Below are positions 39,813-39,868 of a stretch of 39,868 bases of DNA, in pieces. Positions within the stretch are counted from its first letter, which is position 1, and every line of letters begins with the position of its first letter. This stretch comes from Planctomycetota bacterium. GTDB lineage: Bacteria; Planctomycetota; JAJSAM01; JAJVHW01. Under the pieces are notes generated by a model. It saw only the letters and a list, made by a program, of their open reading frames with translations, did not search any database and had not been told where the DNA came from. The position numbers were made by a program, and so were the translations under genes. The stretch is from assembly GCA_021776825.1 (NCBI GenBank), contig JAJFFG010000073.1, positions 1-39,868 of the forward strand, given 5' to 3'.

Positions 39813-39868
39813 GCAATCGCCGCGCCTCCCATGTTGCTGGTCGGCTCCGCGGCTGCGTCATCTCTCAC
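39813..39868 (+). repeat. Family 1 structured repeat, copy F (cut by window edge)
   Basis: Starts GCAATCGCCGCGCCTCCCAT, 168 bp after copy E's start, and continues to the end of the window, so the tandem array goes on beyond it. Confidence 0.85.

Overview
The window is high-GC, gene-dense DNA from a Gram-negative bacterium: many lipoproteins (LAAC lipoboxes), a predicted outer-membrane beta-barrel and periplasmic multiheme cytochromes. The mix of FHA domains, GlcG/HbpS-like domains, giant multiheme cytochromes, an archaemetzincin lipoprotein and an LVIVD beta-propeller suggests a deep-branching Planctomycetota (or similar, e.g. myxobacterial-type) lineage. That placement is inference; there is no rRNA or other phylogenetic marker here.

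Layout. 1-698: dispersed structured repeats. 699-5000: a membrane-anchored protein, a thioredoxin-like lipoprotein whose frame contains a UGA exactly where the first CxxC cysteine belongs (probable selenoprotein), a UbiD-family decarboxylase, and a divergent zinc-ribbon/FHA protein. 5233-12709: a three-gene operon encoding a GlcG-type periplasmic protein, a beta-barrel and a ten-heme lipoprotein cytochrome with an LVIVD propeller, which looks like an outer-membrane redox conduit. 12982-15892: a HEAT-repeat protein and an archaemetzincin lipoprotein, separated by a very long hairpin and degenerate tandem repeats. 16175-22242: a glycan island (two related membrane proteins, a GT39-like transferase, an IS66 remnant, a methyltransferase, a GT2 transferase and a WecE-like aminotransferase).

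22320-34731 is the most interesting part. On the minus strand an apparent operon encodes a double-FHA tail-anchored protein, an 18-heme cytochrome, a diheme-type cytochrome b, a cytoplasmic protein with two cyclic-nucleotide-binding domains fused to a four-cluster ferredoxin, a 15-heme cytochrome with a cytoplasmic FHA-like domain, a cysteine-rich lipoprotein and a DUF501 protein. Divergent from it are an FHA-GAF-class III adenylate cyclase and a metallo-beta-lactamase-fold protein resembling class II cyclic-nucleotide phosphodiesterases. Between the two transcription units lies an 18-bp direct-repeat array. Maker, breaker and reader of a cyclic nucleotide thus sit beside a membrane electron-transfer complex. 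I propose a cAMP- and phosphorylation-gated transmembrane redox complex; this is inferred from gene content.

34732-35617 and 39593-39868 hold further copies of the structured repeats. Between them are a DhnA-type class I fructose-bisphosphate aldolase and a 2-oxoacid:ferredoxin oxidoreductase (gamma-alpha fusion plus beta), which could supply reduced ferredoxin. No tRNA, rRNA or CRISPR array was seen.
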